This document shows, in pieces, positions 7,981 through 16,664 of a DNA stretch of 46,209 nucleotides; position 1 is the stretch's first letter, and each line of letters starts with the position of its first letter. The DNA comes from Halieaceae bacterium (lineage in GTDB: Bacteria; Pseudomonadota; Gammaproteobacteria; Pseudomonadales; Halieaceae): contig CACNSR010000018.1 of the NCBI GenBank assembly GCA_902623175.1, positions 1-46,209 on the forward strand, read 5' to 3'. The notes under the pieces are model-generated. The model was not told where the DNA came from. It did no database searches and saw only the letters and a program-made list of their open reading frames with translations. The translations under genes and the position numbers were made by a program.

Positions 7981-8593
7981 GGACAGTCTCCTCAGCAGCG
8001 TTAAAAGTCGTGTCGCAGATCAATCGTTTCGCTCAAACGGTAAATCGTCGATTGTAAGATCTACCCCAAATTTGGAAACACCAGAATTTTGTCCTCTTGG
8101 GCTATTGCGTTTGCCCCAAGAGCCCATCATTGCCTCGCATTAGTGAACGCGACATGTAATTTAGGTACGGTAGTAAAAAAAATCAAGCACGCTTGACTTT
8201 TTGTTGATTGAAACCTAGGTTGGCGGCGCGTCACCGCGGAGAGTAGTATCAGTAAAGTCAGCATCGTTATGTTCATTTAGCTGGGCTCCGATAGTGGCTG
8301 TTGCTCTGCGGGAGCACCACAAATGGTCGTAGCCGCCATTGGTCACTAGGAGAGTTGTGAAGTTGACGGTACTGCAGCGGGCGCGAAGGATTCTTGCTTT
8401 GTTCGAGTATTTGAAGAGTGGGCTTTGCAGGAAGCTCTTGAAGCACACTCAAACCGCCGATGTCAGCGCTTTGCTTAATGGATGCGCTGCCCTACTCACC
8501 ATAGGCACGGAAGTAGGTTGGTATGACTCAAGAGCTGTTGGAAGTTTGGTGATGGCGTCTTAGGATTGCGCTTGCAGTCGCTGGAAGGAAAGT
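7981..8593. other. Long divergent intergenic region, no convincing gene
   Basis: About 610 bp separate the divergent SDR and second Rieske oxygenase genes. It is visibly more AT-rich than the surrounding genes. Short open frames exist on both strands (for example 8339-8563 plus, 8215-8448 minus), but they lack recognisable motifs and I see no good ribosome site for them. The region contains the palindrome at 8177-8202. The stretch 8210-8580 holds nothing else I can name and could be remnant coding sequence or a long leader. Confidence 0.6.
8177..8202. promoter_or_regulatory. A/T-flanked palindrome, putative operator
   Basis: TCAAGC (8183-8188) and GCTTGA (8191-8196) form a perfect inverted repeat around AC. 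An A-run continues the symmetry on the left and a T-run on the right, with a single mismatch pair (8182/8197). It lies in the divergent region between an SDR and a Rieske oxygenase. Half-sites resemble those at 69, 5079 and 19017, but the spacing is 2 rather than 6, so it may be a variant site or belong to another regulator. Confidence 0.45.
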
Positions 8594-9844
8594 ATGAATA
8601 CAAAATTAAAGATTGAACCATTGAATTTGGCAGTCGAGGGTCTGACTGAAGGAGAGGAGCCTTTGGTTGAAGCGCGCAAAATTCAATACAGCAGAATGGC
8701 CGAGCGACTTCTAGATCATGTGGAATTTGGAACCACAGATTGGGCGCCAGATACGATGAAAGTCGCGTCCTCAGAATACACCGACACATCGCAGTGGCAT
8801 ACGGAAATGGACAATATCTTCAAGTCACTGCCAATTTTAGTTGGCGTCTCACAAGAGATTGCGAAACCCGGAGATTTTAAAACTATCGAAATATTGGGGG
8901 TCCCGTTACTAATAACCCGGCAAAAAGATGGGACTGCGAAAGTGCTCATGAACGTATGCACTCATCGGGGTATGACCCTCACTTCAGAGTTGAGCGGCAA
9001 TCAAAGAATGTTCAGCTGCCCCTACCACGGTTGGACATTCAAGTCGGACGGGTCTTTGCGGGCTGTCGCGGATGCTCCCAAGTTTGGTGATGTTTGTCCT
9101 GGTGAGAGAGACCTGGTTACATTCCCTTGCCACGAGGAGGGGGGGCTTATCTTTGCCGTATTGAATCCCAAAACCGATATAGATATCCGCGCATACCTTG
9201 GACTCATGATGGATGATGTGGCGGCGAAAGGCATGGATAAGTGGTCTTATGTCGGTCATCGGGTGATTCGTGGACCAAACTGGAAAGTGGCATATGACGG
9301 CTATCTTGAGGGTTATCATTTCAAGGCAGCGCACCCTGAAACAATTGAGCCTAGGACATTCTCCAATGTGATGGAGTATGATGCGCATGGACCGCATATG
9401 TTTGTTGGTTTCGCCTCGAAAGATATTATGAAGCTGCGAAGTCACGATAGTGGAGAACTATGGCAACAAGAGACTAATGGGTACGACTTCATCAGACTCT
9501 TTTTCCCAAATGTTTCCATTTTCATTGCACCGGAAATCACTCAAGTCGCTCAGATGATTCCTGGGCCGGGTCCTCTTCAGAATACAACCGTGCTGCATTT
9601 CTTACACCCAGATCCACCGGAAAGCGATGAGGATTTGAGCGCTCGTAATGATATGGCAGATTGGCTACGCGACGTCGTTCAAGACGAGGATTACGGCTTA
9701 GGCTTAAAGATTCAGCAGGGTCTTGAGACAGGCTTAATGCAAGACGTGATCTTCGGACGTAATGAGCGAGGAAATCAATATTTTCATCGCTGGGTAAAGT
9801 GGTATAGCGACGGCGATACCAGCGCTCCGCAACCTGAGCTCTGA
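8594..9844 (+). CDS. Second Rieske non-heme iron oxygenase, alpha subunit
   Basis: A 416-residue oxygenase large subunit. The Rieske cluster ligands are C122, H124, C142 and H145 (CTH...CPYH). The mononuclear iron His pair is H242 and H247 in YLEGYHFKAAH, and the SRPBCC catalytic domain runs to the end. It is only distantly similar to the Rieske protein at 1974: the Rieske and iron motifs align, the rest differs. A strong GGAAGG site precedes the ATG. The coding sequence is noticeably more AT-rich than neighbouring genes, consistent with separate acquisition. It stands alone between a long upstream region and a strong terminator, so it is probably a single-gene unit using a ferredoxin encoded elsewhere, perhaps at 11147. 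Confidence 0.92.
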   Translation: MNTKLKIEPLNLAVEGLTEGEEPLVEARKIQYSRMAERLLDHVEFGTTDWAPDTMKVASSEYTDTSQWHTEMDNIFKSLPILVGVSQEIAKPGDFKTIEILGVPLLITRQKDGTAKVLMNVCTHRGMTLTSELSGNQRMFSCPYHGWTFKSDGSLRAVADAPKFGDVCPGERDLVTFPCHEEGGLIFAVLNPKTDIDIRAYLGLMMDDVAAKGMDKWSYVGHRVIRGPNWKVAYDGYLEGYHFKAAHPETIEPRTFSNVMEYDAHGPHMFVGFASKDIMKLRSHDSGELWQQETNGYDFIRLFFPNVSIFIAPEITQVAQMIPGPGPLQNTTVLHFLHPDPPESDEDLSARNDMADWLRDVVQDEDYGLGLKIQQGLETGLMQDVIFGRNERGNQYFHRWVKWYSDGDTSAPQPEL

Positions 9845-9914
9845 CGGCGGCGCCACTCACCGGCTCAGCATCTCTGAGTGCTATCCGTATAACTAGTCAA
9901 AAAGACTGATGTTG

Positions 9915-9942
9915 AAAAGGGCCCTCAGAGGGCCCTTTTTTT
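9915..9942. terminator. Bidirectional rho-independent terminator
   Basis: The stem AAAAGGGCCCT/AGGGCCCTTTT has a 3-nt CAG loop and ends in a T-run. It separates the convergent second Rieske oxygenase gene and the MDR reductase gene. Confidence 0.93.
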
Positions 9943-9982
9943 AGTTGGGTAAGTCGCGCGACGGCGATTACGCGAGCTCGTC

Positions 9983-10993
9983 TTACAGCTTCAGCATCAA
10001 CTTGCCCTCGTTGCCGCCGGTGAAGAGCAAGTTGTAGGTATCCAGGCAGTTCTCGATGCCCTCATTGATGTGCTCCCGGAACTTGATTTTGTCATCCTTC
10101 ACCCACTCACTGAGAGCTGCTTGCCCCTCCTCTATCCTGTGGTAGTGGTCGCTGACCAAATAGCCTTTGACCGTGATGGTCCGCGCCAGAATCTGCCAGT
10201 AGTTGTAGGGCCCGGGCACGGGTTCCGTCGCGTTATAGGTGCTGATCGTACCGCAGAATAACAGTGTGGAGTCCTTGTTCATGTTGAGTAACGCCGCATC
10301 AAGAATCTCACCGCCCACATTATCGAAATAAAAATCGACGCCCTCGGGACAGGCGGTGCGGATCGCCGCCTCCATATCGCCCGCGGTGCGGTAGTTGATG
10401 CAGTCGTCGAAGCCCAGCTCATCGACTACCCACTGGCATTTTTCCTCTGTCCCGGCGATGCCGACGACCCGTAAGCCCATGAGTTTCGCAATCTGCCCGC
10501 CGACAGAACCCACGGCGCCCGCGGCCGCGCTCATCAGCATGGTCTGCCCGGCCTGTGCTTGCCCCACGTCTGCGATGGCGAAGTAGGGTGTGAGCCCAAC
10601 TGCGCCGAGAATGTTCACGTAATAGTGAAGCGGAAAAGGATTGTCGTCCGGCACCTTGGTGCAGAAATCCACGGGGATGGTGCTGTGGGTTTCCCATCCC
10701 CCGAGACCGAAGACATAGTCTCCAGCTTTGATGTTGTCGCTACCGCTCTCCAATACCTCGCCAGCCACCGTAGCGCGAACAGGATCTCCGAGCGGGATGG
10801 GTGGCAAGTAGTTAGGGATATCAGACATCCAGCCACGAATCGCGGGGTCCAGGGAGATGTAGTGGTTTTTCACCAGAAGCATGCCCGGTCCTGTCTCAGG
10901 GATTGGTGCATCCTGAAGCACCACCTCAGATGAGTCGGGCATTCCCTCAGGACGTTTGGCCAAAATCCATTGTTGTTTGTTACCGTGACTCAT
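9983..10993 (-). CDS. Zinc-free MDR NADP-dependent double-bond reductase (copy 1)
   Basis: A 336-residue medium-chain reductase of the prostaglandin/leukotriene and curcumin reductase type. It has the N-terminal HYISLDPAIRGWM signature and the nucleotide-binding AAAGAVGSVGGQIAK. The DFYFDNVGGEILDA segment is also characteristic. These enzymes reduce alpha,beta-unsaturated ketones with NADPH and lack catalytic zinc. The chosen ATG at 10993 has GAGG 6 nt upstream; the open frame extends to 11056, but those 21 extra residues are not family-like. It is one of three paralogs in the cluster (with 11536 and 15608). It is transcribed away from the Rieske ferredoxin gene, with a candidate operator between them. 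Confidence 0.92.
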   Translation of the reverse strand: MSHGNKQQWILAKRPEGMPDSSEVVLQDAPIPETGPGMLLVKNHYISLDPAIRGWMSDIPNYLPPIPLGDPVRATVAGEVLESGSDNIKAGDYVFGLGGWETHSTIPVDFCTKVPDDNPFPLHYYVNILGAVGLTPYFAIADVGQAQAGQTMLMSAAAGAVGSVGGQIAKLMGLRVVGIAGTEEKCQWVVDELGFDDCINYRTAGDMEAAIRTACPEGVDFYFDNVGGEILDAALLNMNKDSTLLFCGTISTYNATEPVPGPYNYWQILARTITVKGYLVSDHYHRIEEGQAALSEWVKDDKIKFREHINEGIENCLDTYNLLFTGGNEGKLMLKL

Positions 10994-11053
10994 GTTGACC
11001 TCGTGGATGACAACGACTGGATCAGCGAGACTATCGGGGCCTCTAAAAATAAG

Positions 11054-11069
11054 CAAGCAAGATGGTTTT
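11054..11069. promoter_or_regulatory. Weak putative operator in divergent MDR/ferredoxin region
   Basis: CAAGC-N6-GTTTT, preceded by AAG and followed by a T-run, resembles the CAARC-N6-GYTTG sites at 69, 5079 and 19017. The right half matches only 4 of 5 positions. It lies between the divergent MDR reductase and Rieske ferredoxin genes, where one site could control both. Confidence 0.33.
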
Positions 11070-11146
11070 TTTCATAAAACGCGGTGCTACCATTTCGGTC
11101 CCGAGGAAAATTTCACACGCAATGACCTACCAAAAAGGAGACTGGT

Positions 11147-11461
11147 GTGACGGATTTTCATCCCGCTCTCGCCGACGCCGAGCTTGCAAACAACGACAGC
11201 CGCGCTGTGACCATCAACGGTAGCATGGTGCTGATTTGTCGTGCAGCGGGAGAGCTGTATGCGGTGCAAAACCGATGCACACATCAAGAGGCTGAGCTCG
11301 AGGGCGGGCGTATCCGGGGCTGCTTTATCTCGTGCCCATTGCATGGCGTTCGTTTTGATTTACGTGACGGCACGCCGATGGGCCAACTGACTCGAAAGGC
11401 ACTGCCCACCTATGAGGTGCGGGTTATGGACGGAATGATTGAGGTTGCTTTGGAAAATTGA
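11147..11461 (+). CDS. Rieske-type [2Fe-2S] ferredoxin
   Basis: A 104-residue soluble Rieske ferredoxin. Cluster ligands are C44, H46, C63 and H66 (CTH...CPLH), in a fold of normal length for electron-carrier ferredoxins of oxygenase systems. It starts with GTG at 11147, supported by AAGGAG 6 nt upstream. It is the first gene of a plus-strand run with an MDR reductase, P450 and flavoprotein. It could donate electrons to the Rieske oxygenases at 1974 and 8594. Use by the P450 would be unusual, since bacterial P450s normally take adrenodoxin-like ferredoxins. No ferredoxin reductase is present in the window. Confidence 0.92.
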   Translation: MTDFHPALADAELANNDSRAVTINGSMVLICRAAGELYAVQNRCTHQEAELEGGRIRGCFISCPLHGVRFDLRDGTPMGQLTRKALPTYEVRVMDGMIEVALEN

Positions 11462-11535
11462 CGGGACTATCGGCACGTCGCAAAGGAAAATGCCTGTGCT
11501 GACAATAACAACTTTGAAACCAGGTGATACTAGAT

Positions 11536-12540
11536 ATGAATCAAGCAATAGTGCTCAGTAAACATCCGGTCGGGAAGGTCACTGAATCGGACTTTCAGCT
11601 TGTCGAACGCCCTACTCCTCCTTGCGAGGAAGGTTTCTTTCGTACGAAAAATATGTGGCTGTCTTTGGATGCTGGTTTTCGCCACTGGATGGCTGAGGGC
11701 GCTGGAGATAATTATCTGCCAGGAATGCAGATAGGCGATCCTGTGCAGGGTGTCGTGATCGGAGAGGTGATCGAGTCCTGTCACTCTGGCTATCCGGTAG
11801 GGTGCGTTGTGAGCGCTAGAACCGCCTGGGAGCGCTTCAGTGTCTTAGATGGTGCAGACCTCTGCAACATATTATTGCCTGCGGACGGTGTGCCGCTGCA
11901 TCAATATATGTCGACACTGGGGCTGACTGGTATGACGGCTTGGGTGGGTCTATATAGAGTAGGCAAGCCCAGAGCCGGCGAAACCGTGGTGATCAGCGCT
12001 GCTGGCGGTGCAGTCGGTACTGTAGCCGGCCAGTTAGCGAAGGCTGAGGGATGCAGAGTTATAGGGTTGACCAGTACGCGGAGCAAAGCCGATTGGCTGG
12101 TGAAAGATGTGGGTTACGATTTGGTCATTGATCGCGAGACACAGCCGGATCTGGATCAGAGCCTTCGTGATGAGGTCCCAGAGGGCATTGATGTTTATTT
12201 TGATAATGTCGGGGGTCATGTGTTGGATACGGTCATGGCGCAGCTCAAGGAAGGCGCTCGCATAGCCCTTTCAGGCGCAATTTCAGAGTACGAAGGGCCA
12301 GTCGAGCCCCTCTATAATAGTTATGAGTTAGTCACTAAACGCGTACGGATGGAGGGGTTTATGGTGACTGATCACGTGGAGGAGTTCCCTGCGATTTTAA
12401 AAGACCTTCAAAATCGTTTGGCTGGCGGCACTCTGAAGAGCTTTGAGCAGATTTATAGTGGCCTACCTGAGACTCCCCGTGCGTTCTGCGACATGATGCA
12501 TGGGGCATCCAGAGGCAAGTGCCTAGTCCGATTGGATTAA
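11536..12540 (+). CDS. Zinc-free MDR NADP-dependent double-bond reductase (copy 2)
   Basis: A 334-residue paralog of the reductases at 9983 and 15608. It shares the MWLSLDAGFRHWM N-terminal motif and the nucleotide-binding SAAGGAVGTVAGQLAK. The IDVYFDNVGGHVLD segment is also conserved. It is probably an NADPH-dependent enone reductase. ATG 11536 is preferred; a GTG at 11524 in the same frame would add four residues. The stop codon directly abuts the P450 start, so the pair is co-translated. Confidence 0.9.
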   Translation: MNQAIVLSKHPVGKVTESDFQLVERPTPPCEEGFFRTKNMWLSLDAGFRHWMAEGAGDNYLPGMQIGDPVQGVVIGEVIESCHSGYPVGCVVSARTAWERFSVLDGADLCNILLPADGVPLHQYMSTLGLTGMTAWVGLYRVGKPRAGETVVISAAGGAVGTVAGQLAKAEGCRVIGLTSTRSKADWLVKDVGYDLVIDRETQPDLDQSLRDEVPEGIDVYFDNVGGHVLDTVMAQLKEGARIALSGAISEYEGPVEPLYNSYELVTKRVRMEGFMVTDHVEEFPAILKDLQNRLAGGTLKSFEQIYSGLPETPRAFCDMMHGASRGKCLVRLD

Positions 12541-13752
12541 GTGATGCCGACACAACTGAACCAGGTGCCTGAGGCGTTACACAGCGATTTTGACATTGTA
12601 GCGGACAATGGATTCTCCTCAGATCCTCAGCAATTATTCCTGAACTCGCTGGTGAGAGACCCTCGGGAAATTGTCTATACACCTCACAATGGCGGTCACT
12701 GGCTAGTGACCTCGCATGAATTGGCACGTGAAATCCTCAGCAATGCTGAATTGTTTGGCTCTTTTCCGATCGGTATACCCGCCAATATGGAGCAGCGCCC
12801 CCGACTGATCCCGCTGGAAAGCGATGCGAGTGAACATCGGCGTTACCGCCGCCTGCTGCTCCCCATTTTTGAACCCGCAGCCGTGGCGCGCCTGCAGACG
12901 GGTGCGGAAGCGCTCGCCGCTGAGGTGTTGGACGAGGTCTTACCTACCGGCGAGTTCGACTTTTTGTGGAAGGCAGCGAAACCGATATCAATGGGGCTAT
13001 TCGTTCGTCAGCTGGGATTAGAGCCAGAGCGGCTCGACGAATTTTATGCTTGGGAGACGGGTTTTTATCGCGCACCTACCATGGAGGAGCGCATTGCCTG
13101 CGGGCAGAAGATCGGCGGTTATCTCTTTGAGGTGGTGACACAACACGTGGATAACCCGAAGGATGACATTGTCGACATGCTGCTTAATGTCGATTTGGAG
13201 GGAGAGAAGCTTTCTCTAGAGGAGGTGCACGCGATTTGCTACCTGCTTTTTCTCGCCAGTATCGACACCGTGGCCACCATGCTCAGTTTCATCATTCGCC
13301 ATTTGGCGCGAGATTCAGCGTTATTTGACAGCCTCAAGGCGGATCGCAGCAAGATCGCCGATTCGGTGGACGAGTTTCTGCGCATGCACGCTTTCATCAA
13401 CCTGAACCGCATCTGTGAGCAGGACACGGAATTCCACGGTGTTCAGTTTCGTGCCGGCGATAATATTGTTATTCCGAGCTTTGTCACCGATCGCGATGAG
13501 CGAACGTTTGCCGACCCTGACACGTTCAATCCGGACCGAAGTAAGAAAGAGCGCAACCAGCACCACGCATTTGGTGCCGGCGCGCACAAGTGTATTGGCT
13601 TGCACGTTGCCAAGATGGAGGTGCGGGTCGTGATGGAGGCTTTTTTCGAACGCGTCGCGTCGCTTGAGCTTGTCTCAGAGGAGGCAGTCACTGGGCACGG
13701 TGGCACGACGATGGGGCTCGATGCGCTTCCCATAAAAGTGGTGCTCGATTAA
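12541..13752 (+). CDS. Cytochrome P450 monooxygenase
   Basis: A soluble bacterial P450 of about 403 residues. The heme-binding loop FGAGAHKCIG places the thiolate ligand at C351. The I-helix oxygen-activation motif is ASIDTVAT (about 239-246), with Asp-Thr in the usual acid/alcohol positions. The K-helix ExxR is in DEFLRM. It starts with GTG 12541, or ATG one codon later, immediately after the MDR stop; no strong separate ribosome site is seen, so it is translationally coupled. Redox partners other than the Rieske ferredoxin at 11147 are absent. It likely hydroxylates an alicyclic or terpenoid/steroid-like compound of the pathway, an inference from the cluster only. Confidence 0.93.
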   Translation: MMPTQLNQVPEALHSDFDIVADNGFSSDPQQLFLNSLVRDPREIVYTPHNGGHWLVTSHELAREILSNAELFGSFPIGIPANMEQRPRLIPLESDASEHRRYRRLLLPIFEPAAVARLQTGAEALAAEVLDEVLPTGEFDFLWKAAKPISMGLFVRQLGLEPERLDEFYAWETGFYRAPTMEERIACGQKIGGYLFEVVTQHVDNPKDDIVDMLLNVDLEGEKLSLEEVHAICYLLFLASIDTVATMLSFIIRHLARDSALFDSLKADRSKIADSVDEFLRMHAFINLNRICEQDTEFHGVQFRAGDNIVIPSFVTDRDERTFADPDTFNPDRSKKERNQHHAFGAGAHKCIGLHVAKMEVRVVMEAFFERVASLELVSEEAVTGHGGTTMGLDALPIKVVLD

Positions 13753-13812
13753 TTCTGTAGTGAAGTTGACTCAATAGGCTGACGACGGAAGAGCGTCAGG
13801 GTTGGGGGAAAC

Positions 13813-15579
13813 ATGGCCGATCATAAGAAAATTTCGCGCCGCCAAGCTTTGGGCGTTGCCCTGGCGGGAGGGACCGTAGTGACCCTTGGTAGCGCAACAC
13901 ACGCAGAGAGTGTGAACGCGCAAATTTCTTGGGATCTTGAGGCTGACATCGTCTGTATCGGTTCAGGTGCCGCCTCTCTAGCAGCCGCCTCGACCGCCGC
14001 GACAGGCGGGGCGTCAGTAATCGTGCTGGAAAAAGCCGCCGTTCTGGGAGGTACCACAGCCAAGTCTGGTGCCGTCATTTGGATACCCAACCATTTTGGC
14101 TTGAAGGCGAGGGGGATCGCTGATCCCCGTGAAGCCTGTATTCAATTCCTGAGTCGTTATGCGTTTCCGACTCTGTACTCGCCCGATGCGCCTTATTTTG
14201 GTCTGTCTGAGTTCGACTACGAGCGCATTGCCGCGTTTTATGACAATGGTTCAAAGGCCGTTGATTTTTTTCGCGCTCAAGGCATTTTTCAGCTCGCTGA
14301 GTGGCGTATGTGGGGTCTTGACCAACCCGCGGTCGATTATCTTGAGCATGTACCCGAAAACATGACGCCGATGGGGCGGCCGCTGGCCGCCGTGGACGAA
14401 GATGGCACCTTTTGTTGGGGCATCGGTATGATTCAGCAAATGGTGGCATTCTTGAACAAGCGTAAAGTGCCCATTCTGATCGAGCATGCTGTCAAGGAAC
14501 TGCTGACTGATGCCACGGGTGCGGTGATCGGTGTGTTGGTTGAAACCCCTGAAGGGTTGAAGCGGATCCGCGGTCGTCAGGCGGTGATCGCTGCAACCGG
14601 CGGTTACGCGCATAACACCGATATGATTCGGCGCTATCAGGAGGTTTTCGCTTACGGATCCTGTGCGATGCCCTCATCGCAGGGCGATTTCATCCCGTTG
14701 GCCGGCCGCGTGGGCGCCCAGATGGGCAACTTACACGGAGCGTGGCGCTGCGGCGTGGTGCTGGAGCAGGCGCTTGAAAATCGCTCTGTCGGCACTGGGC
14801 TTTTCGTGCCACCCGGAGATTCGATTTTGTTGCTTAACCGCTTCGGTCAGCGTTTCGTTAACGAGCACCGTAATTACAATGACCGCAGTCGCAGCCATGC
14901 GACTTTTGACCCCAATCGAGCAGAATTCCCGAATGAATTTCAGTTCATGATTTATGATCGACGCATCGTGGAGACCGTGGGGGAGCAAAACGGTCAGCCC
15001 CTTATTAAACCGACGGAAAGCTACGTCATCTCGGGTCAGACACTGCAGGACCTCGCTCGGAACATCGCTGCGCGCGTTGAAGCACTCGCTCCACGGATTG
15101 GAGGCTATGAGCTAGACGGGTCCTTTGTTGGCAATCTGGAATCCACCGTGCATCGGTTCAATCAGCATGCAGTGGCAGGTCACGACCCGGACTTTGGTCG
15201 CGGTGAATTGCCCTACGATAACGCTTGGCAGCAGTTATGGGCGCTGCCGACTTATACCAAGACATATCCGGCCAATCCATATCCTAACCTCTCACTGCAT
15301 CCCTTCACGGCGAAGGGGCCTTACTACGCCGTTATTCTGGCGCCAGGCTTGCTCGATACCAATGGCGGGCCGGTGACAGATTCCTCAGCCCGCGTGGTCG
15401 ATAAAGATTTTCAGCCGATACCTGGCCTATACGGCGCAGGGAACTGTATTTGTGCGCCAACCCGAAATGCCTACGCTGGTGCAGGTGGCACGCTTGGACC
15501 TGCGCTGACCTACGGTTACATCGCCGGTAAACACGCTCTTACCCGAACCACTTTGGGAGCTGCCGGTCGCACTGCCTGA
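13813..15579 (+). CDS. Tat-exported FAD-dependent dehydrogenase, 3-ketosteroid-1-dehydrogenase-like
   Basis: A 588-residue flavoprotein of the FAD_binding_2 (fumarate reductase/3-ketosteroid delta1-dehydrogenase) superfamily. It begins with a twin-arginine leader: SRRQALG at residues 8-14, a hydrophobic stretch, then an ATHA-type cleavage site near 28-32. The FAD dinucleotide fold is DIVCIGSGAASLAAA (about 45-59), followed by an ALGG-like VLGGTTAKSG. The C-terminus has the GAGNCICAPTRNAYAGAGGTLGPALTYG cap region, whose two halves contact flavin and substrate. A GGGGG site precedes the ATG. It is 60 bp after the P450. Export to the periplasm in a desaturating enzyme is noteworthy, as most ketosteroid dehydrogenases are cytoplasmic. 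Substrate not assignable. Confidence 0.88.
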   Translation: MADHKKISRRQALGVALAGGTVVTLGSATHAESVNAQISWDLEADIVCIGSGAASLAAASTAATGGASVIVLEKAAVLGGTTAKSGAVIWIPNHFGLKARGIADPREACIQFLSRYAFPTLYSPDAPYFGLSEFDYERIAAFYDNGSKAVDFFRAQGIFQLAEWRMWGLDQPAVDYLEHVPENMTPMGRPLAAVDEDGTFCWGIGMIQQMVAFLNKRKVPILIEHAVKELLTDATGAVIGVLVETPEGLKRIRGRQAVIAATGGYAHNTDMIRRYQEVFAYGSCAMPSSQGDFIPLAGRVGAQMGNLHGAWRCGVVLEQALENRSVGTGLFVPPGDSILLLNRFGQRFVNEHRNYNDRSRSHATFDPNRAEFPNEFQFMIYDRRIVETVGEQNGQPLIKPTESYVISGQTLQDLARNIAARVEALAPRIGGYELDGSFVGNLESTVHRFNQHAVAGHDPDFGRGELPYDNAWQQLWALPTYTKTYPANPYPNLSLHPFTAKGPYYAVILAPGLLDTNGGPVTDSSARVVDKDFQPIPGLYGAGNCICAPTRNAYAGAGGTLGPALTYGYIAGKHALTRTTLGAAGRTA

Positions 15580-15607
15580 TAAGTCAGTGATGACGGCGGT
15601 ATCGGGT

Positions 15608-16609
15608 CTACAACGCGACAATGGTCTTGCCGAAGTTCTCGCCGGCAAAAAGATCCGCGAAGGCTTTCCCGACGTTCTCGATCCCCTCCAGGCGATGTTC
15701 TGGAGACTGAATGATGCCGTCGCGCAACCACTGGGATAGCTGCTCCCGGGCTTCGTCGTAGCGATCGTGGCGGAAATGGGTCATGAAACCCTCGACCGAG
15801 AGCTCTTTAGTGACGAGCTCAAAGAGGTTGCTCGGTCCGTGGGGTGTCACGCCGTAGCCCGAGATCGCGCCGCATAGCGCGAGTCGACCGCGATGATTCA
15901 TATTGCTGATGACCGCTTCCAGTGTCTGCCCTCCGACATTATCGAAAAATACATCCACTCCGTCGGGGCATACTTCACCAATGGCCTCTGTCAGTGGCGT
16001 GTCTCCCGATCGCACGACGGCGGCGTCATAGCCCAGCGTGTTGCACAGCCAGTCAGCTTTGGCCTGCGAACCCACGATGCCCACTACACGCGCTCCGGAC
16101 AGTTTGGCGATCTGGCCGGCAATAGTGCCCACTGCGCCGCCAGCTCCACTGATCAACACGCAGTCATCTGCTGTGGGTTTGGCAATGTCGGTGATACCAA
16201 AGTAGGCCGACATACCCGTATCGCCTAAGACGCCCATGTAGGCGCTAGGGTTGAACTCGAGTTCAGCGGGGAGTCTGGCAATAAAATCGCTGCCGTCGCT
16301 GAGGCTGTGGGTTTGCCAGGCAAAGCGGGCCATCAGTGTATCGCCGACCGCGTAGTCGGGATGTTTTGATTCCAGCACCTCGGCGAGCACCAGACCCATC
16401 ACCGGCTCGTCCAAGTCCATCGCAGGTAACACCTCGTCACCTGAGTCCTCATTCATCCAGTTCCGAAATCCGGCATCCAGCGAGACAAAAGTGTTACGAG
16501 TGAGAAAAGATCCCTCTTTGACCTCCGGCAGGGGTGTCTCCCGCACGGCAAAGTCTGTTTCGACGGGGTTTCCTTGGGGTCTTCTGGCCAGCACGACGGA
16601 ATGCATCAT
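15608..16609 (-). CDS. Zinc-free MDR NADP-dependent double-bond reductase (copy 3)
   Basis: A 333-residue paralog of the reductases at 9983 and 11536. It shares the TFVSLDAGFRNWM motif and the nucleotide-binding GAGGAVGTIAGQIAK. The VDVFFDNVGGQTLE segment is also present. It is closer in these motifs to copy 2 than to copy 1. The open frame continues to 16801, but the extra residues cross a terminator; ATG 16609 (or 16606) gives the family N-terminus MHSVVLARRPQGNP. It is convergent with the flavoprotein and lies downstream of the TonB receptor on the minus strand, separated by the terminator at 16665. Confidence 0.9.
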   Translation of the reverse strand: MMHSVVLARRPQGNPVETDFAVRETPLPEVKEGSFLTRNTFVSLDAGFRNWMNEDSGDEVLPAMDLDEPVMGLVLAEVLESKHPDYAVGDTLMARFAWQTHSLSDGSDFIARLPAELEFNPSAYMGVLGDTGMSAYFGITDIAKPTADDCVLISGAGGAVGTIAGQIAKLSGARVVGIVGSQAKADWLCNTLGYDAAVVRSGDTPLTEAIGEVCPDGVDVFFDNVGGQTLEAVISNMNHRGRLALCGAISGYGVTPHGPSNLFELVTKELSVEGFMTHFRHDRYDEAREQLSQWLRDGIIQSPEHRLEGIENVGKAFADLFAGENFGKTIVAL

Positions 16610-16664
16610 CTCACGCGTCCTTGTTATGTCTGTTTTCTGCGGAAGAGGGTGTCTGATCATGCAC

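Noticed and set aside
8339..8563. 74-residue frame in the long gap before the second Rieske gene
   Set aside because: No motif, and I see no good ribosome site. It may be a remnant but cannot be supported.
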